From NCBI RefSeq assembly GCF_008704495.1, contig NZ_CP023699.1, positions 7,874,001-7,938,000 on the forward strand: a stretch of DNA of 64,000 nt. Reading direction: 5' to 3'. The position numbers and the translations under genes were made by a program. The notes below the pieces were generated by a model, which saw nothing but the letters and a program-made list of their open reading frames with translations, had not been told where the DNA came from and searched no databases. The stretch comes from Streptomyces kanamyceticus (lineage in GTDB: Bacteria; Actinomycetota; Actinomycetes; Streptomycetales; Streptomycetaceae). Shown in pieces: positions 37,064-45,192 of this stretch (the stretch's first letter is position 1; each line of letters starts with the position of its first letter).

Positions 37064-38038
37064 ATGCCATCCCGACGCACCACCCTCGCCGCCGCCCTCG
37101 CCCTGCTCGCCGCCACACCCCTGCTCGGTGCCTGCGGCGGGGACAGCGACGCCGCGACCGGTGGCGGCAAGCCCGGCACCAAGAAGGTCGGCAACATCAA
37201 CATCGGGCCCGACCAGAACCGCGTACGCGGCGAGAAGGTCGCCTCCATCGCCGCGCTCGTCCCCGAAGAGGTGCGAAAACGCGGCACGCTGCGGCTCGGC
37301 GGCGGTGCCGACTCGACCGCGCCGCTCGGCTTCTACGCCACCGACGACAAGACCCGCATCGGCTCCGAGGTCGACCTCGCGATCCTCGTCGCCGACACGC
37401 TGGGCCTGAAGCCGACGTTCGAGCAGGTCTCCTGGGAGAACCTCTTCGTCGGCCTGGACAGCGGGAAGTTCGACGGCGTCTTCGGCAACGTCACGGTGAC
37501 CGAGGAGCGCAAGGAGAAGTACGACTTCGCCACCTACCGCCTCGACAACATCGCCTTCGAGGCGAAGAAGGACGCGGCCTGGAAGGTGCGGGGGCCCGCC
37601 GACGTGGCGGGCAAATCCGTCGCGGTCTCCTCCGGCACCAACCAGGAGAAGATCCTCGTCGACTGGAGCGGGAAGAACGAGAAGGCCGGGCGCGAGCCCG
37701 TCGACATCAAGTACTTCCAGAAGGACTCCGACTACTACCTGGCCCTCCAGTCCGGGCGCATCGACGCCTACCTCGGGCCCAGTCCTTCGGTGTCGTACCA
37801 CGTGGCGTCCGCGGGTCAGACGAAGGTCGTCGGGTCGTTGTCCGGCGGGGGCGCCTCGGTCCAGGGGGAGATCGCCGCGACCACGGCGAAGGGGAGCGGG
37901 CTCGTCGACGCGTATGCCGCCGCGCTCAACCACGTGATCGCGGACGGGAGTTACTCGAAGGTTCTGAAGCGGTGGGGGCTTTCCGGGGAGGCCGTCTCCA
38001 AGTCGCGGGTCAACCCGCGGGGGTTGCCGAAGCCGTAG
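37064..38038 (+). CDS. Polar amino-acid ABC transporter substrate-binding lipoprotein (second of two)
   Basis: 324 residues. Lipobox LLAATPLLGACGG. The mature domain starts RKRGTLRLGGGADSTAPLGF; SGKFDGVFGNVTVTEERKEKY parallels the first binding protein's SGKYDLGTGNFGVTEERRKTI, and the end KSRVNPRGLPKP parallels its KSRISPPEIKG. Homologous ends and the shared operon suggest two receptors for one transporter, as in the B. subtilis TcyJ/TcyK pair. The ligand is probably a cysteine-like or other sulfur compound, by context. It is 10 bp after the ATPase gene and is followed by a post-stop hairpin element. Confidence 0.9.
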   Translation: MPSRRTTLAAALALLAATPLLGACGGDSDAATGGGKPGTKKVGNINIGPDQNRVRGEKVASIAALVPEEVRKRGTLRLGGGADSTAPLGFYATDDKTRIGSEVDLAILVADTLGLKPTFEQVSWENLFVGLDSGKFDGVFGNVTVTEERKEKYDFATYRLDNIAFEAKKDAAWKVRGPADVAGKSVAVSSGTNQEKILVDWSGKNEKAGREPVDIKYFQKDSDYYLALQSGRIDAYLGPSPSVSYHVASAGQTKVVGSLSGGGASVQGEIAATTAKGSGLVDAYAAALNHVIADGSYSKVLKRWGLSGEAVSKSRVNPRGLPKP

Positions 38039-38048
38039 GTGATCTACC

Positions 38049-38100
38049 TGCGGGTGCGCTGTGGCCGGGCGCGCAGTTCCCCGCGCCTCTAAAGGGGCGC
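38049..38100 (+). repeat. Post-stop hairpin element, single copy
   Basis: It begins 10 bp after the binding-protein stop: TGCGGGTGCG, TGTGGCCGGGCGCGCAGTTC, then CCCCGCGCCTCTAAAGGGGC. GCGCCTCT and AGGGGCGC can pair around AA. It is closely related to the element at 27762 and, inverted, at 47784; probably a terminator or processing hairpin inside the cluster. Confidence 0.8.
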
Positions 38101-38125
38101 TCTTTTACTCGGAAAGGTTCAGCTG

Positions 38126-39187
38126 ATGACCACCCTTCATCTCGCCGCCGCCATCGATCTCCCCGGAGCCTACGAAGCAGGTCCCTACGCCGAGTTGGCG
38201 CTCCTCGCCGAGGGCGGGGCGCTCGACTTCGTGACGGTCGGGGACTCCTTCGCGCGGCCCGGGCTCGACGCCCTCGCCGTGGCCGCGCGGCTCGCGCCCG
38301 CCACCGGGCGGATCGGGCTCGTGCCGACCGTCACGACCACGCACACCGAGCCGTTCCACGTGCAGGCCGCCGTCGCCACGCTGGACTGGGTCAGTCACGG
38401 GCGGGCCGGTTGGGCGGTCGAGGTGTCGGCGACCGAGGCGCAGGCCCGGCTGTTCGGGCGGCGCCGGGCCGCGCCGCGCGAGGAACTGTGGGAGGAGGCG
38501 GCCGAGTTCGCCGACGTGGCGGCGCGGTTGTGGGACAGCTGGGAGGACGACGCGGAGATACGGGACGTGCCCACCGGCCGCTTCATCGACCGCGACAAGC
38601 TGCACTACGTGGACTTCGAGGGCCGCGCCTTCTCCGTACGGGGCCCGTCCATCGTGCCGCGGCCGCCGCAGGGCCACCCGGTGACCGTCGTCGACGCCAC
38701 AGATCCGCGGGCCCGCGAAACCGCGGCCCGGCATGCCGACGTCGCCCTGGTGCGGGCCGCCTCCGTCGCCCAGGCCGACGCCGCCCGGGCCGAACTGCGC
38801 GGGCTCGCGGCGCGGTTCGGGCGCGCCCCGGACTCCCTGCGGGTGTTCGCCGCCCTCGTCGTCGACCTCGGCGGCGGCGAGTACGCCGCGGAGCCTGGCC
38901 ACGGGGGCGGGCCGCTGCCCACCGCCGAGGGCCCCGCCTACCGGGGCGGGCCCGTCGACCTCGCCGAGCTGATCGCCGACTGGCACCGGGCGGGCGCCGT
39001 CGACGGCTTCCACCTCACGCCCGTCGAGCCGCGCCGTGACCTGGAGCGGCTCGTCAACGGCACCGTCGCGCTGCTCCAGCACCGCGGCCTGTTCCGTACC
39101 TTCTACCCGGGCAGCACGCTCCGGGAGCACCTGGGCCTCGCCAGGCCCGCCAACCGTTACGCCGCGCTCGCGGGGGAGCCCTCATGA
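38126..39187 (+). CDS. Luciferase-like (LLM) flavin-dependent monooxygenase 1
   Basis: 353 residues, TIM-barrel LLM fold. It begins LHLAAAIDLPGAYEAG, with GALDFVTVGDSFARPG, PATGRIGLVPTVTTTHTEPF and WVSHGRAGWAVEVSATEAQA, the usual FMNH2-binding strands, and VPRPPQGHPVTVVDATDP in the middle. Members use reduced flavin and O2 to attack C-S or C-N bonds (SsuD, YtmO). It is coupled to the second monooxygenase (4-nt overlap) and belongs functionally to the transporter operon upstream. No flavin reductase gene is adjacent. Substrate is inferred from context only. Confidence 0.85.
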   Translation: MTTLHLAAAIDLPGAYEAGPYAELALLAEGGALDFVTVGDSFARPGLDALAVAARLAPATGRIGLVPTVTTTHTEPFHVQAAVATLDWVSHGRAGWAVEVSATEAQARLFGRRRAAPREELWEEAAEFADVAARLWDSWEDDAEIRDVPTGRFIDRDKLHYVDFEGRAFSVRGPSIVPRPPQGHPVTVVDATDPRARETAARHADVALVRAASVAQADAARAELRGLAARFGRAPDSLRVFAALVVDLGGGEYAAEPGHGGGPLPTAEGPAYRGGPVDLAELIADWHRAGAVDGFHLTPVEPRRDLERLVNGTVALLQHRGLFRTFYPGSTLREHLGLARPANRYAALAGEPS

Positions 39188-40491
39188 CCGAACGTACGCC
39201 CAGCAAGCAGATCCATCTGGCCGCTCACTTCCCCGGTGTCAACAGCACCACCGTCTGGTCCGATCCCAGGTCCCGCTCGCACATCGACTTCTCGTCCTTC
39301 CAGCACCTCGCCCGCACCGCCGAGCGCGGCCTCTTCGACTTCTTCTTCCTCGCCGAGGGGCTGCGCCTGCGCGAGCACAAGGGGCGCATCCACGACCTGG
39401 ACGTCGTCGGGCGGCCCGAGGCGCTGACCGTGCTCACCGCGCTCGCCGCCGTCACCGAGCGGCTCGGCCTCGCGGGCACCGTCAACGCGACCTTCAACGA
39501 ACCCTACGAACTCGCCCGCAGACTCGCCTCCCTCGACCACCTCAGCGCGGGCCGCGCCGCCTGGAACGTGGTCACCACCTCGGACGCCTTCACCGGCGAG
39601 AACTTCCGGCGCGGCGGTTACCTCGACCGGGCGGAGCGCTACACCCGCGCCGCCGAGTTCCTCGCGACGGCGCGCGAACTGTGGGATTCCTGGACGCCCG
39701 ACGGCAGGCAGCGACCGTTCGCGCACCGCGGCCAACACTTCGCGATCGAGGGCGAGTTCACCGTTCCGCGCTCCCCGCAGGGCCACCCGGTGGTCATCCA
39801 GGCGGGGGACTCGGCAGAGGGACGCGAATTCGCCGCGTCGGCCGCCGACATCATCTTCACCCGGCACGGCACGCTGGAGGCCGGGCGGGAGTTCTACGCC
39901 GACGTGAAGAGGCGCCTCGCCGCGTACGGACGGGAACCCGACGACCTGCTGATCATGCCGGGGGTCAGCTACGTCCTCGGCGACACCGCCGCCGAGGCGC
40001 AGGAGAAGGCCGCCGAGATCCGCCGCAAACAGGTCTCCCCGCAGAACGCGATCCTCGCCCTGGAACAGGTCTGGGGTGTGGACCTCTCCGCGTACGACCC
40101 GGACGGGCCGCTGCCCGACATCGACCCGGACCCGGGCTCGGAGCTCGTGCAGGGACGGGTGAAGATCGCCGACCCGTTCGCGGTGGCCGCGAAGTGGCGT
40201 GCCCTGTCCGAGGCCAAGGGCCTGTCCATCCGGCAGACCGTCATCGAGACCACCGCCCGCCAGTCCTTCATCGGCACGCCGGACGCGGTCGCCGCCGACC
40301 TCGCGGAGTTCGTGGCGCGCGACGCCGCCGACGGCTTCATCCTCGTCCCGCACCTCACCCCCGGCGGGCTCGACGACTTCGTCGACCGGGTGGTGCCCCT
40401 GCTCCAGGAGCGCGGTGTGTACCGCACGGAATACCGGGGCGCGACGCTGCGCTCCCATCTCGGGCTGCGCGAGCCCGTAGGGAAGGATTGA
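39184..40491 (+). CDS. Luciferase-like monooxygenase 2, NtaA/SnaA/DszA family
   Basis: 435 residues, the length of NtaA/DszA-type enzymes. Signature stretches: HLAAHFPGVNSTTVWSDPRS, DFFFLAEGLRLREH, LAGTVNATFNEPYELARRLA, LDHLSAGRAAWNVVTTSDAF, YLDRAERYTRAAEF, GHPVVIQAGDSAEGREFAA. These are the blocks of nitrilotriacetate, pristinamycin-synthase and dibenzothiophene sulfone monooxygenases and of B. subtilis YtnJ. They need reduced FMN from a separate reductase. Next to an LLM homologue and a cystine-type transporter, a role in oxidative C-S cleavage of an imported thioether is likely but unproven. ATG overlaps the previous stop. Confidence 0.88.
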   Translation: MTERTPSKQIHLAAHFPGVNSTTVWSDPRSRSHIDFSSFQHLARTAERGLFDFFFLAEGLRLREHKGRIHDLDVVGRPEALTVLTALAAVTERLGLAGTVNATFNEPYELARRLASLDHLSAGRAAWNVVTTSDAFTGENFRRGGYLDRAERYTRAAEFLATARELWDSWTPDGRQRPFAHRGQHFAIEGEFTVPRSPQGHPVVIQAGDSAEGREFAASAADIIFTRHGTLEAGREFYADVKRRLAAYGREPDDLLIMPGVSYVLGDTAAEAQEKAAEIRRKQVSPQNAILALEQVWGVDLSAYDPDGPLPDIDPDPGSELVQGRVKIADPFAVAAKWRALSEAKGLSIRQTVIETTARQSFIGTPDAVAADLAEFVARDAADGFILVPHLTPGGLDDFVDRVVPLLQERGVYRTEYRGATLRSHLGLREPVGKD

Positions 40492-40496
40492 TCACC

Positions 40497-41321
40497 ATGA
40501 GCACCGAACACGACACCGTCGCGGCCGCCGAGGCCAACGCCGACGCCGTACGGGACTGGAAGCACTGGCACGAGCGGCGCACCGAGAGCGTCTCGGCCCC
40601 CTACGGGCCGCTCTCCCTCAAGGGCACGCACTGGCTCGCCGACCATCCGGAAGGCGAGCTCCCCGAGCTGCCGGGGCGGTGGGCCGAGACGCCGGACGCG
40701 GTCGTCCTGACCGCGGGCCCCGGCGACGGCCTCACCCTGGACGGGCGGCCCGTCACCGGAGAGGTGCGGCTGACCGCCGACAGCGGCCCCGTCGCCGACG
40801 CGCGCGTGGCGCACGGCGGGCGCCGTCTCGTCGTCATCCACCGCGAAGGGCTCTGGGCGGTACGCGACTTCGACCCCGGCGCCCCCGCGCGCCGGGCCTT
40901 CACGGGCATCGACGCCACCGCGTACGACGCGCGCTGGGCCGTGCCGGGGCGCTTCACGCCGTACGGCGAGGACCGCACCGTCACGGTCGGCAACGCGGAC
41001 GGCAAGGAGCGCGGCCTCGGTCTCGGAGGTGAACTCGCCTTCCGTATCGGGGGAGTCGAGCACACCCTTCAGGTGACCGTGGAGGGGGACGGGTCGCTGT
41101 GGGCCGTCTTCGCGGACGCCACCAGCGGCACCTCCAGCTACCGCTTCCGTTTCCTGCGGCCCGCCGCGCCGGACGCCGAAGGCCGCACCACCGTGGACTT
41201 CAACCGGACGCTGCTGCCGCCGTGCGCCTTCGCCGACCACTTCCTGTGCCCCTTCCCGCCGCCCGGCAACACCCTCGCCACCGAGATCGCGGCGGGGGAG
41301 CGGAACCTTCTCGACCGCTGA
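40497..41321 (+). CDS. DUF1684-domain protein, last gene of the monooxygenase cluster
   Basis: Predicted 274 residues. The DUF1684 pattern is clear: [20 protein letters not shown] and LKGTHWL near the N-terminus, [20 protein letters not shown] in the middle, and the end [20 protein letters not shown] followed by [10 protein letters not shown], which has conserved Asp, Asn, Arg and Cys typical of the family. Function is unknown, though DUF1684 proteins often accompany monooxygenase or catabolic genes in actinobacteria. ATG begins 5 bp after the NtaA-like stop. No signal peptide. Confidence 0.85.
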   Translation: MSTEHDTVAAAEANADAVRDWKHWHERRTESVSAPYGPLSLKGTHWLADHPEGELPELPGRWAETPDAVVLTAGPGDGLTLDGRPVTGEVRLTADSGPVADARVAHGGRRLVVIHREGLWAVRDFDPGAPARRAFTGIDATAYDARWAVPGRFTPYGEDRTVTVGNADGKERGLGLGGELAFRIGGVEHTLQVTVEGDGSLWAVFADATSGTSSYRFRFLRPAAPDAEGRTTVDFNRTLLPPCAFADHFLCPFPPPGNTLATEIAAGERNLLDR

Positions 41322-41598
41322 GACGTCTGACTGCCGGGACGCCCTGAAGACGGCTCCTGAACCACGGCCGATGACCCGAGCCCCGGTGGCGTACGACAGG
41401 TACGGAACCCACCGGGGCCGGTCGGCGTGTATCGGTCGGCGGCCGAAAGACGCCCTTGTGCGGCCTGTCCCGCCCCCCAATACTCCCGAGCAGCGCTTGT
41501 CAGGAGCACGGCGTATCCGGAATCAGGGCTTGCTCTTTGGCTGCGCCTCACGGGTCCTCAACCCACAAGGACCCACTGGCTTCCCTCGGGAGGAAAAC

Positions 41599-42501
41599 GT
41601 GAGGATCAAGCGCACCATTCCCCGCAGCGGTCCGGTGAGACGCGTCTCGATGCTTGCCGTGGCCACCGGCCTCGTCGCCGCGGGCGCGCTCGCCGTTCCC
41701 GCCGCCAGCGCCCACGACGGCACGGCGACGTTCAGCGCCGCGCAGTTGGAACAGGCCAGCGACGCCGTGCTCGACGCCGATGTCGCGGGCACCTCCTGGG
41801 GCGTCGACCCCGCGACCGGGCAGGTCGTCGTCACCGCCGACAGCACGGTCTCCAGAGCGGAGATCGCCGAGCTGAGGACGGCGGCGGGCAGCAACGCGGG
41901 CGCCCTGAAGATCGAGCGCACACCGGGCAAGTTCCAGAAGTACATCTCCGGCGGGGACGCCATCTACGCGTCCAGCTGGCGCTGTTCGCTCGGCTTCAAC
42001 GTCCGCAACGGCAGCACCTATTACTTCCTGACGGCCGGGCACTGCACCGACGGCGCGGGCACCTGGTGGTCCAACTCGGCGAAGACCACCGTGCTCGGCA
42101 CCACGTCGGGCTCCAGTTTCCCGACGAACGACTACGGAATCGTCAAGTACACCAATAACTCGGTCACCAAGTCCGGCACCGTGGGCAGCCAGGACATCAC
42201 GCGCGCCGCCGACGCGACGGTCGGGCAGAACGTCACCCGGCGCGGCTCCACGACCGGGGTCCACACCGGCCGGGTCACCGCGCTCAACCAGACCGTCAAC
42301 TACGGCGGCGGCGACGTCGTCTACGGCATGATCAAGACCACGGTCTGCGCCGAGCCCGGCGACAGCGGCGGCCCGCTGTACGCGGGTTCGACGGCACTGG
42401 GGCTCACCTCCGGCGGCAGCGGCAACTGCTCGTCGGGCGGCACGACCTTCTTCCAGCCGGTCACCGAGGCGCTGCGCGCGTACAACGTCAGCGTCTACTG
42501 A
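41599..42501 (+). CDS. Secreted S1 serine protease, streptogrisin B-like
   Basis: 300 residues with a pre-pro-mature layout. Signal peptide ends near PAASAHDGT; propeptide about 40-115 ([21 protein letters not shown]); mature protease begins near [20 protein letters not shown]. Catalytic triad: FLTAGHC (His), TNDYGIVKY (Asp) and GDSGGPLY (Ser). Disulfide Cys pairs are in SWRCSLG/AGHC and VCAEPG/SGNC. Family S1E, alpha-lytic type, folded with the help of the propeptide. GTG at 41599 has GGGAGGA upstream. Followed by a strong terminator. Confidence 0.93.
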   Translation: MRIKRTIPRSGPVRRVSMLAVATGLVAAGALAVPAASAHDGTATFSAAQLEQASDAVLDADVAGTSWGVDPATGQVVVTADSTVSRAEIAELRTAAGSNAGALKIERTPGKFQKYISGGDAIYASSWRCSLGFNVRNGSTYYFLTAGHCTDGAGTWWSNSAKTTVLGTTSGSSFPTNDYGIVKYTNNSVTKSGTVGSQDITRAADATVGQNVTRRGSTTGVHTGRVTALNQTVNYGGGDVVYGMIKTTVCAEPGDSGGPLYAGSTALGLTSGGSGNCSSGGTTFFQPVTEALRAYNVSVY

Positions 42502-42544
42502 CTCCGGTGCACTGAGCGGCCACCGAGTCCGCAGCCAGCAGCGA

Positions 42545-42580
42545 GTGGGCCCCCGTCCGGTACTCCGGGCGGGGGCCCAC
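42545..42580 (+). terminator. 16-bp hairpin terminator after streptogrisin B-like gene
   Basis: GTGGGCCCCCGTCCGG pairs with CCGGGCGGGGGCCCAC (one wobble) around a TACT loop. It lies 43 bp after the protease stop and isolates the downstream slipin gene. Confidence 0.85.
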
Positions 42581-42675
42581 CCTTGTGACCCGTCACCCTC
42601 TCCCTTTGTGTCCGGCACGGGGTTACCTTCGAAGAGGACGCCCAACACGCCCAATTCGGACCCTGGGGGGCCGGC

Positions 42676-43578
42676 ATGGTCGAGGAGCTGGTGGTGGCGG
42701 CGGTGACCGTCGGGTCTCTTGGCGCGGTCTACGTGATGGCGGCGGCGCGCGTCATCAAGCAGTACGAACGCGGCGTGGTGCTGCGTCTGGGCAAGCTGCA
42801 ACGGTCGGTGCGCGGCCCCGGGTTCACCATGATCGTGCCCGGCGTGGACCGGCTCCGTAAGGTCAACATGCAGATCGTGACGATGCCGGTGCCCGCGCAG
42901 GACGGCATCACCCGTGACAACGTCACGGTCCGCGTGGACGCCGTCATCTACTTCAAGGTCATCGACGCGGCCGAAGCGGTCGTGCAGGTGGAGGACTACC
43001 GCTTCGCGGTCTCGCAGATGGCGCAGACCTCGCTGCGCTCCATCATCGGCAAGAGCGACCTGGACGACCTGCTGTCCAACCGCGAAAAGCTCAACCAGGG
43101 GCTTGAGTTGATGATCGACTCCCCGGCGGTCGGCTGGGGCGTGCAGATCGACCGCGTCGAGATCAAGGACGTGTCCCTGCCGGAGACGATGAAGCGCTCC
43201 ATGGCCCGGCAGGCGGAGGCGGACCGGGAGCGGCGGGCCAGGGTCATCAACGCCGACGCCGAACTCCAGGCGTCCAAGAAGCTCGCCGAGGCCGCGCACG
43301 AGATGTCCGAGGAGCCCGCGGCCCTGCAACTGCGGCTGCTGCAGACCGTGGTGGCGGTCGCCGCCGAGAAGAACTCGACCCTCGTCCTGCCCTTCCCCGT
43401 CGAGCTGCTCCGCTTCCTGGAACGGGCGCAGCAGGCCCTGCCGCCGCAGCAGCAGGAGCAGCAGCAAGCGCGGCCGCAGGTTCCGGCGAACCCGGCGAAG
43501 CTGCCGGAATCCGGAGCGGAAATGACGGAATTCGGAGAGCCCGACCGCGCCGCGGGGTCGAGAACCGGACAGGACTAG
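42676..43578 (+). CDS. Slipin/stomatin-like SPFH-domain membrane protein
   Basis: 300 residues. An N-terminal membrane segment (about 4-24) is followed by a band-7 domain: VIKQYERGVVLRLGKLQ, GPGFTMIVPGVDRLRKVNMQ, DNVTVRVDAVIYFKV, and WGVQIDRVEIKDVSLPETMK, then the helical REKL-type oligomerisation region and a Gln/Pro-rich tail (about 255-300). Slipins form membrane-associated oligomers that organise membrane microdomains or proteases. It is flanked by two secreted proteases but separated by terminators, so a link to them is not implied by operon structure. ATG follows GGGGGG-rich sequence. Confidence 0.9.
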   Translation: MVEELVVAAVTVGSLGAVYVMAAARVIKQYERGVVLRLGKLQRSVRGPGFTMIVPGVDRLRKVNMQIVTMPVPAQDGITRDNVTVRVDAVIYFKVIDAAEAVVQVEDYRFAVSQMAQTSLRSIIGKSDLDDLLSNREKLNQGLELMIDSPAVGWGVQIDRVEIKDVSLPETMKRSMARQAEADRERRARVINADAELQASKKLAEAAHEMSEEPAALQLRLLQTVVAVAAEKNSTLVLPFPVELLRFLERAQQALPPQQQEQQQARPQVPANPAKLPESGAEMTEFGEPDRAAGSRTGQD

Positions 43579-43858
43579 TCCTCACAGGCTGGCGATCGTC
43601 CCCTCGCACGCGGTGTTTGCAACGGGAACCGACGTGGCGAGACCGAGGTCGTCCAACCGGTCGGGGGCGCGCGACCGTTGTCGTGCGCGCGTCCTGAAGT
43701 AGACCTTGTGTGCGACCGGAGGGCATCGGGATAGTGGGCGAGGCCAAATTGGCATGGACGCGGCTTCTTTAGCGTGGAGACTCCGTGCCGCGTACGCCCT
43801 GCGGTCCGTCGGGCCCCCACGCCTGACGGGTCGTTCCCCCCACAGGAGGTCGTGACTT

Positions 43859-44938
43859 TTGAAGCACCGACGCATACCCAAGCGGCGTGCCGCCGTGGCA
43901 GGCGCGGGCATCGCCGCGCTGGTTGCCGCGGGAATCACCTTCCAGACTGCGAACGCGAGCGAGAACTCCCCGGAGCCCACGCCGGACACCCTCTCGGTGG
44001 CGAAGGCCGGAAAGCTCGCCTCGTCCCTGGGCAAGGAGCTCGGCACCCAGGCCGCGGGCACGTACTACGACGCCCAGGCCAAGTCCCTCGTCGTCAACGT
44101 CCTGAACAAGAGCGCGGCGGACGCGGTCGAGTCGGCGGGCGGCAAGGCCAGAATCGTCGAGAACTCCCTCGCGGAGCTGAAGAGCGCCCGTGCGACGCTG
44201 AACGACAAGGCGGCCGTGCCCGGCACCTCGTGGGCGATGGACCCGGCCTCCAACAAGGTCGTCGTCACGGCCGACCGCACGGTCAAGGGCGCCGAGCTCG
44301 ACAAGGTCTCCGCCATCGTGAAGAGCCTCGGCGGCAAGGCCCAGCTCAAGCACAGCAAGGGCGAGTACAAGGCCCTCATCGCCGGTGGCGACGCGATCTG
44401 GGGGAGCGGTTCGCGCTGCTCGCTCGGCTTCAACGTCGTCAAGGGCGGCCAGCCCTACTTCCTGACGGCGGGCCACTGCGGCAACGCGGTCAAGAGCTGG
44501 TCGGACTCGCAGGGCGGCTCGGAGATCGGCACCACCGAGGAGTCGAGCTTCCCGGGCAACGACTACGCCATCGTGAAGTACACGGGCGACACCCCGCACC
44601 CCAGCGAGGTCAACCTCTACGGCGGCACCCAGGCGATCAGCAAGGCCGGGGACGCCACGGTCGGCCAGAAGGTGCAGCGCAGCGGCAGCACCACCCAGGT
44701 CCACGACGGTGACGTCACCGCGCTCGACGCCACGGTCAACTACCAGGAGGGCCAGGTCGACGGTCTGATCCAGACCACGGTCTGTGCCGAGCCCGGTGAC
44801 AGCGGCGGCGCGCTCTTCGCCGGTGACACCGCGCTGGGTCTCACGTCGGGCGGCAGCGGTGACTGCTCGTCCGGTGGCGAGACCTTCTTCCAGCCGGTGC
44901 CGGAGGCCCTGTCGGCCTACGGCGCGGAAATCGGCTGA
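43859..44938 (+). CDS. Secreted S1 serine protease, streptogrisin D-like with long propeptide
   Basis: Predicted 359 residues from a TTG at 43859 with a perfect AGGAGGT 8 bp upstream. Signal peptide ends around TFQTANAS. A long propeptide (about 35-175) contains two alpha-lytic-type pro-domains ([20 protein letters not shown] and [20 protein letters not shown]). The mature part begins [20 protein letters not shown]. Triad: [24 protein letters not shown]. It is a paralogue of the protease 2.3 kb upstream, with a longer propeptide and a more acidic mature domain. Ends at a strong rho-independent terminator. Confidence 0.93.
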   Translation: MKHRRIPKRRAAVAGAGIAALVAAGITFQTANASENSPEPTPDTLSVAKAGKLASSLGKELGTQAAGTYYDAQAKSLVVNVLNKSAADAVESAGGKARIVENSLAELKSARATLNDKAAVPGTSWAMDPASNKVVVTADRTVKGAELDKVSAIVKSLGGKAQLKHSKGEYKALIAGGDAIWGSGSRCSLGFNVVKGGQPYFLTAGHCGNAVKSWSDSQGGSEIGTTEESSFPGNDYAIVKYTGDTPHPSEVNLYGGTQAISKAGDATVGQKVQRSGSTTQVHDGDVTALDATVNYQEGQVDGLIQTTVCAEPGDSGGALFAGDTALGLTSGGSGDCSSGGETFFQPVPEALSAYGAEIG

Positions 44939-44951
44939 TCTCAGCGGAATG

Positions 44952-44985
44952 AGCCCCGCCCCGGAAAACGGGGCGGGGCTTTTTT
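44952..44985 (+). terminator. Classical rho-independent terminator
   Basis: AGCCCCGCCCCG and CGGGGCGGGGCT pair over 12 bp with a GAAAA loop and are followed by a run of T residues (44980-44985). It begins 14 bp after the streptogrisin stop. Confidence 0.92.
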
Positions 44986-44993
44986 CCGATTCC

Positions 44994-45011
44994 TTGTGAA
45001 AAGTTTCACGA
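44994..45011. promoter_or_regulatory. Rex operator upstream of adhE
   Basis: TTGTGAA-AAGT-TTCACGA matches the redox-repressor Rex consensus TTGTGAA-N4-TTCACAA at 13 of 14 specified positions. It is 182 bp upstream of the adhE ATG and points to NADH/NAD-controlled expression of the fermentation enzyme. Confidence 0.82.
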
Positions 45012-45019
45012 GCGCGTGA

Positions 45020-45033
45020 GGGTCTAAAGACCC
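45020..45033. promoter_or_regulatory. GGGTCT-AA-AGACCC inverted repeat near adhE Rex site
   Basis: A perfect 6-bp inverted repeat with AA centre, 8 bp after the Rex site. Its form resembles DosR/OsdR boxes (GGGACT-WW-AGTCCC class) but differs at the inner bases. It may be a hypoxia-regulator site or a hairpin. Confidence 0.35.
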
Positions 45034-45192
45034 TTGGTGTTTGTGCAGGTCATGGCGGGTTTTGGTGGCCTCTCTGATGTTTCCGAGGGACTTTCTGCCT
45101 GCCGAGTGGGGCCTTTTCCGGCGTCCCCGGCGGAACGCAAAGGTGTGGAATTGGAGGCGTAGCGAAAAGGTCTCAACGAAGGAGTACCCGCC

